44,840 nt of DNA. It comes from an uncultured Bacteroidales bacterium. Lineage in GTDB: Bacteria; Bacteroidota; Bacteroidia; Bacteroidales; UBA932. The notes beneath the pieces were generated by a model. It did no database searches. It was not told the DNA's origin and saw only the letters and a list, made by a program, of their open reading frames with translations. Below, in pieces: positions 33,604-42,290 of the stretch. The translations under genes were made by a program, and so were the position numbers. The stretch spans positions 1 to 44,840 of the forward strand of contig CALVBH010000035.1 in the NCBI GenBank assembly GCA_944325765.1, written 5' to 3'. Numbering within the stretch: the stretch's first letter is position 1; every line of letters starts with the position of its first letter.

Positions 33604-35007
33604 ATGGAAAAAACAGACTGGAAAAAAGAATTCAAGGACAAGATGTCGGACTATTCGGAGCAGCCTCCGGAAGGTCTGATGAACGACATATTTGCGGCAT
33701 ACGATGCGGAAATGGCCGGCAGCGGAAGGAATGAATCCGCAGGGAGAAAGCGCATGGCTGTCATCGTGGCGATAGCCGGTATGGCGGCAGCGGCGGCTGT
33801 GGCCGTAGGTGTCTTCGTGACGACGGGTGCCGGCAGCGGCATTTCCCCGAACATTCTGACGGAATCCTTGCCGGATACCGGAGAGGAAACCGTATGGACC
33901 GGACCGGAAGTGACCGGGCAGGTTACAGACGCATATCCTGAGACGGCATCTGAAAAGGTGCCGGCTCCAGGGACTATGACATTACCCGAAACGGAGACGG
34001 CGTCGGGGATGATGAAAGAATCAGACACTGAGACGGCGTCGGGGATGATGAAAGAATCAGACACTGAGACGGCGTCGGGGATGATGAAAGAATCAGACAC
34101 TGAGACGGCGTCGGGGACGATGAAAGAATCAGACACTGAGACGGCGTCGGGAACGATGGCAGAGAATGCGGCTCCGGAGGCAGGGAAAACAGTACCGGAT
34201 ACGGCGTCGGAATCGATGGCAGCCGAAGACATTGTCCCGTCAGGGGAAAAGGAAGAAGATGTTGAGAGAGGACAGGCATACGGTTGGGAAGATATTCTGC
34301 TGGCTGACGCGGGGAAAGAAGAGGTGAGGAAAAGGCCTGCACTGAATGTTTATGCATCAGGGATAACGGGCAGAAATTCAAGATATTCCGGATACAGCCC
34401 CGCTGTGGCAATCGCGGCTTCCCAAACATCGCTCAAATACGGGTCGAACTCTTTGGCCGGTATCGTGGCGATGAATTTTTCGGAAGAAGTCAAGACGGAT
34501 GCGAGGCATTATATGCCTGTAAGAGCAGGAATTACGGCGTCCTGGGAGTTTGCGCCGAAGTGGAGCGTGGAGAGCGGGCTGACTTATTCCTGGCTGCTTT
34601 CCGATATCAGGACCGGCAGCGACAGCTATTATGTGGATTCGCGCCAGACCCTGCATTATCTCGGGATTCCGTTGAATATAGGTTACAGTTTCCTCGACAG
34701 CAGATGGATACGTGTATATGTGTCGGCCGGAGGAATGATGGAGAAATGTATAGGGGGCCGCGTCAAATCCGATTTCGTGCATAACGGCGATGTGCGGAAC
34801 AGCGAAAACGACAGGCTGACGGTCAGTCCGCTCCAGTGGTCTGTGGCGGTATCGGCGGGCCTGCAGTTCAGCATTACCAGGCTTGTCGGCATCTATGTGG
34901 AACCTGGTGTGTCCTATCATTTCGACAACGGGGCGGACGTGCAGTCGGTCTATACCGACAAGCCTCTGAATTTCAACATGAATCTCGGTCTCCGCTTTTC
35001 ATTCTAA
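33604..35007 (+). CDS. Trans-envelope protein: cytoplasmic N-terminus, membrane helix, repeat linker, outer-membrane barrel
   Basis: 467 residues, no cleavable signal. Residues 1-48 are charged and cytoplasmic (PPEGLMNDIFAAYDAEM). One helix (about 51-75) spans the inner membrane. Residues 76-235 are a Pro/Thr/Glu-rich linker with four 12-residue repeats (TASGMMKESDTE, 131-178). The rest resembles an 8-stranded outer-membrane barrel of PorT type (WEFAPKWSVESGLTYSWLLS; LQFSITRLVGIYVEPGVSY), ending in the beta signal LNMNLGLRFSF. Its overlap in context with the ECF gene suggests sigma control. A similar layout exists downstream of ECF genes in other Bacteroidota, from memory. Function unproven. 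Confidence 0.8.
   Translation: MEKTDWKKEFKDKMSDYSEQPPEGLMNDIFAAYDAEMAGSGRNESAGRKRMAVIVAIAGMAAAAAVAVGVFVTTGAGSGISPNILTESLPDTGEETVWTGPEVTGQVTDAYPETASEKVPAPGTMTLPETETASGMMKESDTETASGMMKESDTETASGMMKESDTETASGTMKESDTETASGTMAENAAPEAGKTVPDTASESMAAEDIVPSGEKEEDVERGQAYGWEDILLADAGKEEVRKRPALNVYASGITGRNSRYSGYSPAVAIAASQTSLKYGSNSLAGIVAMNFSEEVKTDARHYMPVRAGITASWEFAPKWSVESGLTYSWLLSDIRTGSDSYYVDSRQTLHYLGIPLNIGYSFLDSRWIRVYVSAGGMMEKCIGGRVKSDFVHNGDVRNSENDRLTVSPLQWSVAVSAGLQFSITRLVGIYVEPGVSYHFDNGADVQSVYTDKPLNFNMNLGLRFSF
33994..34137 (+). repeat. Four 36-bp in-frame tandem repeats
   Basis: Units start at 33994, 34030, 34066 and 34102; three are identical and the fourth differs at one base. A decayed fifth unit begins at 34138. 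Each unit encodes ETASGMMKESDT (or GTMKESDT). Near-identity at DNA level points to recent expansion, and 36 bp keeps the frame. Confidence 0.95.
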
Positions 35008-35013
35008 TCTGTT

Positions 35014-35190
35014 GTAAATGACTGAGGCCGAGACCTGAAGGCAACGCAGCAGGCCGCCCTTTATTATTTCACCACGACGGCGGCTGATAAGGGGTGGGAT
35101 GCAAGGCGCCAAAGGCGAGGCCGACAGGAGTTTACTTCCGTAAATGACTGAGGACGAGACCTGAAGGCAACGCAGCAGGCCGCCTTTTAT
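35014..35190. repeat. Duplicated 51-bp intergenic element between the 33604 gene and mutS
   Basis: GTAAATGACTGAGG...CCGCCCTTTAT at 35014-35064 recurs at 35140-35190 with two mismatches. Between them, CGGCGGCTGATAA (35080-35092) is the reverse complement of TTATCAGCCGCCG (35187-35199), which includes the mutS stop codon. The spacer also holds GGCGCCAAAGGCG. Looks like a local duplication of an intergenic repeat in the convergent 3' region. Confidence 0.85.
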
Positions 35191-37829
35191 CAGCCGCCGA
35201 TACCGAGTTTGGCCTTCATAGACCGAAGCAAATCAAACGCCTGCATCGGCGTCATATTATTCAAATCGGCAGATTCGAGATCTTCCTTAAGGGATGAGAG
35301 GACGGGGTCATCGAGCTGGAAAAAGGAAAGCTGGAGAGAACCGTCGCTTTCAAGACGGCCCTGAGGGATGTTGCGGGGCTTGAGAGGAGAGAGGGCCATG
35401 GCAGTCTTTTTATCGCCGTGTTCGAGTGATTCGAGGGTACGCTCGGCTGAGTCGATGACTTGAGACGGCATACCGGCCATACGGGCCACGTGGATACCGA
35501 AACTGTGGGCTACTCCGCCTTCCTTGAGCTTGCGGAGGAAAATGACACGCTTGTTTACTTCTTTCACGGCTATGTGGAAGTTTTTTACGCGGGGATATAT
35601 GGTTTCGAGGTCATTGAGCTCGTGATAATGAGTGGCGAACAGGGTTTTCGCGCCTTCGCCGTATTCGTGGATGTATTCCACTATCGCGCGTGCTATGGAC
35701 ATACCGTCATAGGTAGAAGTACCACGCCCTATCTCATCGAGAAGAACCAGGGAGCGGGATGAAAGGTTATGCAGGATCATAGATGTTTCAAGCATTTCCA
35801 CCATAAAGGTGGACTCGCCCCGGGAGATGTTGTCTGATGCTCCCACGCGGGTGAAAAGCTTGTCGCAGTAGCCTATGTGCGCTTCGGAGGCCGGGACGAA
35901 AGAGCCTATCTGGGCCATCAGCACGATAAGGGCGGTCTGGCGGAGCAGGGCTGATTTTCCTGCCATGTTCGGGCCTGTCAGGATGATAATCTGCCGGGTC
36001 TTGTTGTCGAGCATCACATCGTTCGGGATGAACTCCTCTCCGGAAGGCATCAGGGTTTCGATGACCGGATGTCGTCCCGCACGGATGTCGATAGTGTATC
36101 CGTCATTCACTTCCGGGCGGCAATAATTGTGCGTCACGGCGAGTTCGGCGAAGCCTGCAAGAACATCCATACGGGCGAGAATACGGCAGTTCGACTGTAT
36201 GGCAGCGATATTCTGCCGGATACTGTCCACCAGTTCCGCGTACAGGCGTGCCTCGATTTCATAAATCCGCTGCTCCGCCCCCAGGATTTTCTCCTCGTAT
36301 TCCTTCAGTTCGGCGGTTATATACCTCTCGGCGTTCACCAATGTCTGCTTCCTTATCCAGTCTTCCGGCACCCTGTCCTTATGTGCATTCCTGACTTCGA
36401 GGTAGTATCCGAAAACGGAATTGTAGCTGATTTTCAGGGAAGTAATCCCTGTACGCTCTATTTCCCTCTGCTGAATTCCGGCCAGTATGTCCTTCGCGTG
36501 AAGAGCCAGATTTCTCAGAGAATCCAGTTCTTCATCCACGCCTGCGGCAATGACGTCTCCCTTCCCTATCGCTGCGGCCGGATCGGCGGACATGGTCCGC
36601 GACAATGTTTCCAGAAGTCCGGAGCAATGGTCAAGCCCTCCCGCCATATCGTCCAGTGCCTGCACGCCTTTTCCGGAGCAGAGTGCGATGACCGGGGCCG
36701 TCTGTTCGAGTCCGCGCTTGAGCTGCATGACCTCGCGCGGGGTTATTTTGCCTGCGGCGGCCCGCGCTATGATGCGCTCCAGATCTCCCGTATCGGAGAG
36801 ATGCCGCTGGACCGCTGCCAGATCCTCCTGACATTCAGTGAAGTACTGGACCACCGAGTAGCGGGATTCGAGTTCGGATATATCCATTACCGGCATTGCG
36901 AGCCAACTTCTAAGGAGGCGGGCTCCCATGGGAGAAGAACATTTGTCTATGACGGATATAAGCGGAACCCCCTCGCCGCCTGCCGCGGATGAGAATATTT
37001 CCAGATTCCGGAAAGTGAACCTGTCCATCCAGACGAATCCGTTTTCATCGATACGCGAAATGGAACAGATATTCTGCAGACCCGAATGCCTGGTCTGCTC
37101 CAGATAGACCAGCAATGCGCCCGCAGAAGCGACTCCGAGAGGGAAAATGTCGATGGCGAAGCCTTTCAGGGAATCGACGTTGAACTGCCGTTTCAGTTTT
37201 TCGACGGCGGAATCGTAAACGAAGGCCCATTCATCGAGGGTGGAAATATAGTACCTGTCCCCGAAACGCTCCTGAATGCCTTTCCTGTAACTTCGCGGAA
37301 CGACCAGCTCTTTCGGGGCGAAAGACGACAGAAGAGTCGATATATAGTCGAACGACCCTTCGGCTATCCTGAAAGAACCGGTAGAAACATCGAGAAACGC
37401 GGCTCCGCACCTGTCCCTGTCGAATGAGAGGCCGCAGAGGAAGTTGTTTTCCTTCTGATCCAAAAGCTGGTCATTGAAGGCGATGCCCGGAGTCACGAGT
37501 TCGGTCACTCCGCGTTTGACTATCTTCCTGGTGAGTTTCGGGTCTTCAAGCTGGTCGCAGACGGCGACCTTGTATCCGGCACGGACCAGTTTCGGCAGAT
37601 AAACGTCTATGGAATGGTGGGGAAAGCCGGCCAGGGGAACGGACGCATTCTGCCCGTTGGCGCGTTTTGTCAGTACGATGCCGAGGACCTTGCTCGCTAT
37701 AAGGGCGTCGTCGGCAAAGGTTTCATAGAAATCTCCTACACGAAAAAGAAGCACAGCTTCCGGATACTGTGCTTTTACTTGAAAGTATTGTTTCATCAGC
37801 GGGGTTTCCGCTATTTTCTCTCCTGCCAT
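35190..37829 (-). CDS. mutS: DNA mismatch repair protein MutS
   Basis: 879 residues, usual length for MutS1. The mismatch-reading Phe34-x-Glu36 motif is in VGDFYETFADD. Connector, core and clamp domains follow. The ATPase has Walker A GPNMAGKS (619-626), the GESTFMVEM signature (671-679), Walker B LVLLDEIGRGTSTYDG (694-709) and FATHYHELND. The C-terminal MutL/tetramer region is shorter than in E. coli but normal for the phylum. The stop codon lies at the edge of the duplicated intergenic element. Its own -7 promoter lies in the 92-bp gap upstream. Confidence 0.97.
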   Translation of the reverse strand: MAGEKIAETPLMKQYFQVKAQYPEAVLLFRVGDFYETFADDALIASKVLGIVLTKRANGQNASVPLAGFPHHSIDVYLPKLVRAGYKVAVCDQLEDPKLTRKIVKRGVTELVTPGIAFNDQLLDQKENNFLCGLSFDRDRCGAAFLDVSTGSFRIAEGSFDYISTLLSSFAPKELVVPRSYRKGIQERFGDRYYISTLDEWAFVYDSAVEKLKRQFNVDSLKGFAIDIFPLGVASAGALLVYLEQTRHSGLQNICSISRIDENGFVWMDRFTFRNLEIFSSAAGGEGVPLISVIDKCSSPMGARLLRSWLAMPVMDISELESRYSVVQYFTECQEDLAAVQRHLSDTGDLERIIARAAAGKITPREVMQLKRGLEQTAPVIALCSGKGVQALDDMAGGLDHCSGLLETLSRTMSADPAAAIGKGDVIAAGVDEELDSLRNLALHAKDILAGIQQREIERTGITSLKISYNSVFGYYLEVRNAHKDRVPEDWIRKQTLVNAERYITAELKEYEEKILGAEQRIYEIEARLYAELVDSIRQNIAAIQSNCRILARMDVLAGFAELAVTHNYCRPEVNDGYTIDIRAGRHPVIETLMPSGEEFIPNDVMLDNKTRQIIILTGPNMAGKSALLRQTALIVLMAQIGSFVPASEAHIGYCDKLFTRVGASDNISRGESTFMVEMLETSMILHNLSSRSLVLLDEIGRGTSTYDGMSIARAIVEYIHEYGEGAKTLFATHYHELNDLETIYPRVKNFHIAVKEVNKRVIFLRKLKEGGVAHSFGIHVARMAGMPSQVIDSAERTLESLEHGDKKTAMALSPLKPRNIPQGRLESDGSLQLSFFQLDDPVLSSLKEDLESADLNNMTPMQAFDLLRSMKAKLGIGG

Positions 37830-37893
37830 AAAGTTCCTTCAGGGCCGGTCATTGCAGTACCGGTCGGGGCCCCGCACCGCTCCGGCATTGCCT

Positions 37894-37901
37894 CAAAGAT
37901 A
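37894..37901 (-). promoter_or_regulatory. -7 promoter element for mutS
   Basis: TATCTTTG on the minus strand matches TAnnTTTG exactly, 64 bp before the mutS ATG and 20 bp after the stop of the upstream gene. No convincing -33 was found. Confidence 0.5.
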
Positions 37902-37921
37902 CGGATTTTTCCTGAATTACG

Positions 37922-40516
37922 CTACTTCCTGCGGACATAAACGAGTCCGGCGGAGGCGAGAAGAAGGAGGATATAAAGGGTAATGGATGAAGCCCGTGAT
38001 ACTGCGGCGCCGGTCTCGTAGGACTGCGGTTCGAAACGCATTACGATTTCGTGTTCTCCGGCAGGGATGAAGGCTCCGCGGAGAATCCAGTCTGCCCTGA
38101 AAATCTCCGCAGGCTGGCCGTCGACAGTGAGTTTCCATCCTTTCGGGTAATAGATTTCGCTGAAAATCACGGCTTGTTCCGAGTGCAGCCGGCTTCTGTA
38201 CCTCAACTCGTTCGGTTCATACGAAGTCATCCATACCGAGTCCGCCGGAGCCATATCGGTCCTGGCAAGACGGCTGAGAGAATCCAATTTTTCCCAAGCC
38301 CGGACGAAATCTTTCCCTATGACAGCACTGTTCCGCAGGTCTGCAGAACCCAGAAGCGCTATCTCTTCGTCCGGTGTGGCTGCCGGCACGGCTGAATTCA
38401 CTATCCAGCAGTTTCCGAATGCCCTGCCGTTCACCACCGGAGGATATTCTCCTCCTGCTATGATGTATTTGGTGTTCAGCATCGAAAGCACCGGGATTTC
38501 AGGCAGGGACGCCTCCACATCCCCTATCGTGGCCGAAGAATTCACCGTCCGTATGATATCGTTGATTTCCTTCGTCAGATAATGTTCTATCAGATCCTGG
38601 TATCTCTGGATTTTGGCCGGGCTGTAACCGCCTATGGATTTGTGCCGGTAGCTGGTATGCGAATCGTTGAATGTATTTACGCTCAAATCCAGGACCCGGT
38701 AGTCCAGAGTCTTGTCTTCCAGTATCATCCTGTCCACCGGCCGCGCATCGAACTGCGAGGAAAAATCCCTCGGGCTTACGAAATGCCCGGCATTGAGATA
38801 GCGCTTGTCCACACCCCACAAGTCTGCAAGCACCAGAACGGCCATCGCGGTGCCGGCGATGGCGTATTTTTGTCCCGCAAACGGTTTGCCTGTGCCGGAG
38901 ACATTGCCTGCTGCACCGCGCAGGCTCCAGAATATCAGGGAAAACGCCAGTGTCACGAATATGAAGCTGCGGACTGCGTCCTTTACGAGCATAGCCCGCC
39001 TGTCTTCCCTCAAGGCCTCCACGAGAATATCCTGCATCCCGGCATCGGCACTTCCGGAGAATGTCCCGGCCAAAGACGGGAACAGGGCAAAGAGCAGACA
39101 TACGCCTCCCGTGATGCCGTATGCCGTCCACAGAGCCTGTTTCACCCTCCGGGATTCCGCGGCCGACTGCCAGGTGTCCGATTTCCAGATTCTGTCCAAA
39201 GCCATGAAGCCGAGCAGCGGCACGGTAACCTGGAGGATGACCAAAGCCATAGATACAGTCCGGAATTTATTGTACAGCGGAGCCAAATCATACCATAGCC
39301 TGGTGAACCACATAAAATGACTGCCCCAGGCCAGCAGGACGGCAAGCAAGGTACATATCGCCAGCCACCATTTTTCCTTGCCCTTCAGCAGGATAAGCCC
39401 CAGAACGAACAGGAAAATGGAAATCGCGCCCATATACATCGGTCCTGCCGTAAAAGGCTGCGGACCCCAGTAAAGCGGCAGATGGGACATTATCCCGTCG
39501 ATGTCGGGCTGCCGCGCCTGTACCAGCAGGTCCCTTACGCTGGAATCCCTGAGTTTCGGGTCACCGGATGAAGATCCTCCGTTGAAATCGGGTATCAGCA
39601 GGTTCGGAGTCTCCTCCAGACCGTATGACCAGGCTGTCGCATAGTCCAGCTCCAGGCCTTCACTGCCAGAGGCTTCCGTCTGTCCGAGCTCTGATCCTCC
39701 GCGCATAGAATACTGCGCATATTCATAAGTCGGAAGCAGCTTGTTCAGGTTCGTGCATATACCGGCCCCTCCGATGAGCAGGAGCAGGACGGATGCCGTG
39801 AAAAATCCGGCCAATTCCCTCTTTTTATCCTTGTCGGTCAGAATCTTGACGAATACCGCTATGACATAGGCCACGACAAGTATGGCCAGATAATACGAAA
39901 TCTGCGGATGGTTGGCCTTGATCTGGAAACTCAGCACGAATGCGAACAGGACAGCCCCCAAAAGCGTTTTCAGCAGTCTCTCCTTCTTTTCTCCGGCCAC
40001 GGCCAATGCCGACCTGTAAGTAAAGACCAGCGCCGCAAGCACCCACGGCATGTAGGCTATCGCCTGCATCTTGGTGTTGTGTCCGACCTGGATTATCTGC
40101 ATGTTGTACGAGCAGAAAGCGACGGCTATGGCTCCCCCTACGGCGAGCAGCGGATGTATCCCGAATGCGAGCATAAGAAGAAAGCCGCCCAGCAGGGCGA
40201 TGAAGATATATGTCGCCGGCCGCGCTCCGGTGAGCAGGAAATCGTAAAGCCAGGACGTCCAGTCGCCCTTGAATATGCCGTACATCGAAATGGTGGGCAT
40301 GCCTCCGAACATGGAATTCGTCCATAAAGACGGGTCTTCCGGGTGTTCGGCATTGTAGGTGACCACCTCGTTCGTCATCCCGGTCCATCCGGAGATATCG
40401 GACTGGTTCACTATTTTCCCTCCCAGAACTTCGGGAACGAAAGAGTATGATATGACTATGAACAGCAGGACCACGCCGGCTGCATACAAACCTTTTTTCA
40501 GCAGTGTGTTTTTCAT
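37922..40516 (-). CDS. YfhO-family polytopic membrane protein
   Basis: 864 residues. At least a dozen hydrophobic segments are visible, starting LKKGLYAAGVVLLFIVISYS and including YIFIALLGGFLLMLAFGIHP and FIFVTLAFSLIFWSL. A large extracytoplasmic region (about 560-830) follows, and a last helix precedes the RRK end. YfhO proteins are GT-C-like membrane proteins linked to cell-envelope glycosylation in Firmicutes; the substrate here is unknown. Near the C-terminus YYPKGWKLTVDGQPAEIFRA and FIPAGEHEIVMRFEP are typical of the family. It lies 8 bp downstream of the GT4 gene, so the two form an operon. Confidence 0.88.
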   Translation of the reverse strand: MKNTLLKKGLYAAGVVLLFIVISYSFVPEVLGGKIVNQSDISGWTGMTNEVVTYNAEHPEDPSLWTNSMFGGMPTISMYGIFKGDWTSWLYDFLLTGARPATYIFIALLGGFLLMLAFGIHPLLAVGGAIAVAFCSYNMQIIQVGHNTKMQAIAYMPWVLAALVFTYRSALAVAGEKKERLLKTLLGAVLFAFVLSFQIKANHPQISYYLAILVVAYVIAVFVKILTDKDKKRELAGFFTASVLLLLIGGAGICTNLNKLLPTYEYAQYSMRGGSELGQTEASGSEGLELDYATAWSYGLEETPNLLIPDFNGGSSSGDPKLRDSSVRDLLVQARQPDIDGIMSHLPLYWGPQPFTAGPMYMGAISIFLFVLGLILLKGKEKWWLAICTLLAVLLAWGSHFMWFTRLWYDLAPLYNKFRTVSMALVILQVTVPLLGFMALDRIWKSDTWQSAAESRRVKQALWTAYGITGGVCLLFALFPSLAGTFSGSADAGMQDILVEALREDRRAMLVKDAVRSFIFVTLAFSLIFWSLRGAAGNVSGTGKPFAGQKYAIAGTAMAVLVLADLWGVDKRYLNAGHFVSPRDFSSQFDARPVDRMILEDKTLDYRVLDLSVNTFNDSHTSYRHKSIGGYSPAKIQRYQDLIEHYLTKEINDIIRTVNSSATIGDVEASLPEIPVLSMLNTKYIIAGGEYPPVVNGRAFGNCWIVNSAVPAATPDEEIALLGSADLRNSAVIGKDFVRAWEKLDSLSRLARTDMAPADSVWMTSYEPNELRYRSRLHSEQAVIFSEIYYPKGWKLTVDGQPAEIFRADWILRGAFIPAGEHEIVMRFEPQSYETGAAVSRASSITLYILLLLASAGLVYVRRK

Positions 40517-40524
40517 AAACTATT

Positions 40525-41835
40525 CTATTTCCGGGATTCCATAAGGCTCTCCATCAGGCGGGCCATCGAAGCCGTCAGGTTCCGCCGCGAATATTTCGCG
40601 ATATCCCGGGGGTCCGTAACCAAATCGTCAGCCAGGAATTTCTCCCAGCATTCGTCCACGAATTTCCCTATGCCCTCACAGTCATCCCAGTCCAACATCT
40701 TTCCGCAACGGCTCTCCTCCAGGACGTCAGCCATCGCGCACTCCGTCATCCCTATGCCCAACACCGGATGACCGGAAGCCAGATACTCGAAAATCTTTCC
40801 CGTAAGCACCGCCCTGTACTCCGGCTCCTTCCTCTGCGGAAGCAGCAACACCGATGCTCCCAACTGTTCCCTCACGGCAGTCTGATGCGTCTGATATCCT
40901 ATGTTTCTCATATTTTCCGCCAGTCCGGCGGCAATGACGGATTCTTCTATCTCCCTGTCGGTTTTCCCGACCAGCCGTATTCTCAGCAGGCGCTTGAACT
41001 CCCTGTCGCGACAGCATTTGTCCGACAGGACTTTCCACAGGGTTTCCGGATTTCCGCCGGCGGCAAAAAGCCCCGTATGTACGATATTGAAAAACCCGTC
41101 AGGCTCTACTATCTGATCGAAATCGGCCTCGTCATAACCGTTCGTGATGCAGTATACGGGAGTCTCGGTCATGGACCTGAATTCCTTTTCGAGAGGCCCG
41201 GTAACCGTCACTATGGCGGATGCCGAATCCAGCACTTTCTTTTCCAGGGTCCGATGGCGGTAACGCGCCCATCCGGACAGAGGGAGATGCTTGAAATAGA
41301 ACATTTTCGTCCACGGGTCACGGAAATCCGCTATCCATGGCAGGCCTGTCGTCTTCGCCACGCCGGCAGCTATCAGGTGCATGGAATGAGGAGGGCCCGT
41401 GCTGACGATGATGTCCACAGGGTGTTCTTTCAGATATTTTTTCAGGAAGCGGACAGAAGGCCTTATCCAGAGGCAACGCGGGTCCGGGATGAAGAAATTT
41501 CCTCTTATGAACAGGGACAGTTTCTGGACAAGGGATTTTTTCCCTCCGCTTATCGGATTCACTTCCGTCTGGTTCCCGTCCTTTTCTTCCTTCCTGCCCG
41601 TAAGAGCCCGGTAGATGGAATACGGTTCCGTAATCCTGGTCCTTATGACTTCCGCCTCGGGAGGGACATCGTTTTCCAGATTTCTGTCTACGGATGTCAT
41701 TTCCGGATTTTCCGGCGTGTAAATGACGGGCTGCCAGTCCTCGGCCGGAAGGTATTTCGCGAATTTCACCCAGCGCTGGACTCCCGAACCGCCCGCCGGC
41801 GGCCAATAATAGGATATGACGAGAACTCTTTTCAT
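40525..41835 (-). CDS. Glycosyltransferase family 4 (group 1)
   Basis: 436 residues from ATG 41835 (MKRVLVISYYWPPAGGSGVQ); 11 extra residues in the longer frame run through the promoter. The GT-B fold is visible. The N-domain has the glycine-rich start and STGPPHSMHLIAAGVAKTTG. The C-domain has FFNIVHTGLFAAGGNPETLW and the donor-binding region GKIFEYLASGHPVLGIG. It transfers a sugar from a nucleotide donor, acceptor unknown, probably for an envelope glycan given its operon with a YfhO protein. Two neighbouring residues of the E-x7-E motif are not fully clear. Confidence 0.9.
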   Translation of the reverse strand: MKRVLVISYYWPPAGGSGVQRWVKFAKYLPAEDWQPVIYTPENPEMTSVDRNLENDVPPEAEVIRTRITEPYSIYRALTGRKEEKDGNQTEVNPISGGKKSLVQKLSLFIRGNFFIPDPRCLWIRPSVRFLKKYLKEHPVDIIVSTGPPHSMHLIAAGVAKTTGLPWIADFRDPWTKMFYFKHLPLSGWARYRHRTLEKKVLDSASAIVTVTGPLEKEFRSMTETPVYCITNGYDEADFDQIVEPDGFFNIVHTGLFAAGGNPETLWKVLSDKCCRDREFKRLLRIRLVGKTDREIEESVIAAGLAENMRNIGYQTHQTAVREQLGASVLLLPQRKEPEYRAVLTGKIFEYLASGHPVLGIGMTECAMADVLEESRCGKMLDWDDCEGIGKFVDECWEKFLADDLVTDPRDIAKYSRRNLTASMARLMESLMESRK

Positions 41836-41846
41836 TTCGGCTTGGG

Positions 41847-41854
41847 CAAAGATA
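41847..41854 (-). promoter_or_regulatory. -7 promoter element for the GT4-YfhO operon
   Basis: TATCTTTG on the minus strand is a perfect TAnnTTTG and lies only 11 bp before the ATG at 41835, so the leader would be about 5 nt. This also supports the internal start codon over the longer frame. No -33 at 19-21 bp. Confidence 0.55.
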
Positions 41855-41949
41855 AAAAAAACTCGCAAGATTTCGGATGGATTGAGGGAGCTACTTATCC
41901 GTTGCCCGTTTCAGATGCATAACAGAAGAGAAAACACCGAAAACTTATA

Positions 41950-42063
41950 TCAGGCTTTTATTGCAGAAAGATGAGGGTCGAGACCTGCAGCGAGCATCCT
42001 TTGCGCGACAGACAGCTTCCCGGCATAGTCGACAGCATTCCTGCGATCATTTTCCGTCATCAT
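41950..42063 (-). CDS. 37-residue ORF with its own promoter; possible remnant
   Basis: ATG at 42063 (or 42060) to TGA at 41950. The product reads MMTENDRRNAVDYAGKLSVA then QRMLAAGLDPHLSAIKA. The last 20 residues resemble the C-terminal tails of Rpn/PDDEXK transposase-like proteins, so it may be a leftover of such a gene, or a real small protein. A purine-rich GAGAGAG lies 10 bp upstream of the start. A full Bacteroidota promoter (42090-42120) drives it. No terminator was recognised after the stop. Confidence 0.4.
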   Translation of the reverse strand: MMTENDRRNAVDYAGKLSVAQRMLAAGLDPHLSAIKA

Positions 42064-42089
42064 TCACGTAGCTCTCTCGCATAGCATTA

Positions 42090-42141
42090 CAAAATTATCA
42101 GAATTATTTGAAAATTACAATATTGCCCGAATCAAGGGCAA
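42090..42141 (-). promoter_or_regulatory. Promoter with adjoining palindrome upstream of the 37-residue ORF
   Basis: On the minus strand TTG (42120-42118), a 20-bp spacer and TAATTTTG (42097-42090) match the -33/-7 consensus. Just upstream is the palindrome TTGCCC-N7-GGGCAA (42123-42141), placed where an activator or repressor would bind. Confidence 0.55.
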
Positions 42142-42220
42142 CATCCTTCCGCAAAGGACAGAATACTTATCCGTTTTTTCAAGAAATAAACGTTTAATTG
42201 AAACCGGGGGGGAAATGTTA

Positions 42221-42254
42221 AGGGGTGACGCAAAATTTCTTTTGAATCACCCCT
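42221..42254 (-). terminator. Hairpin after the 42291 lipoprotein gene
   Basis: AGGGGTGA (42221-42228) and TCACCCCT (42247-42254) form a perfect 8-bp stem with an 18-nt loop, 37 bp after the stop on the minus strand. The trailing sequence on that strand (TAACATTTCC) has only a weak T-run. A G7 run follows at 42206-42212. Confidence 0.6.
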
Positions 42255-42290
42255 GGATTATTTATTTAAGATAGGTTAAGTTTCGGGAAA

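Noticed and set aside
33994..34170. Regular 36-bp repeats suggesting a CRISPR array
   Set aside because: The units are directly adjacent with no spacers and lie in frame inside a coding sequence.
41970..42010. Third copy of the 51-bp mutS-side repeat (shares GAGGGTCGAGACCTG)
   Set aside because: Similarity is limited to about 15 bases and does not extend, so chance is a fair explanation.
41970..42086. Short plus-strand frame starting at 41971
   Set aside because: No promoter or family resemblance; the minus-strand 37-residue ORF over the same bases has both a promoter and a plausible product.
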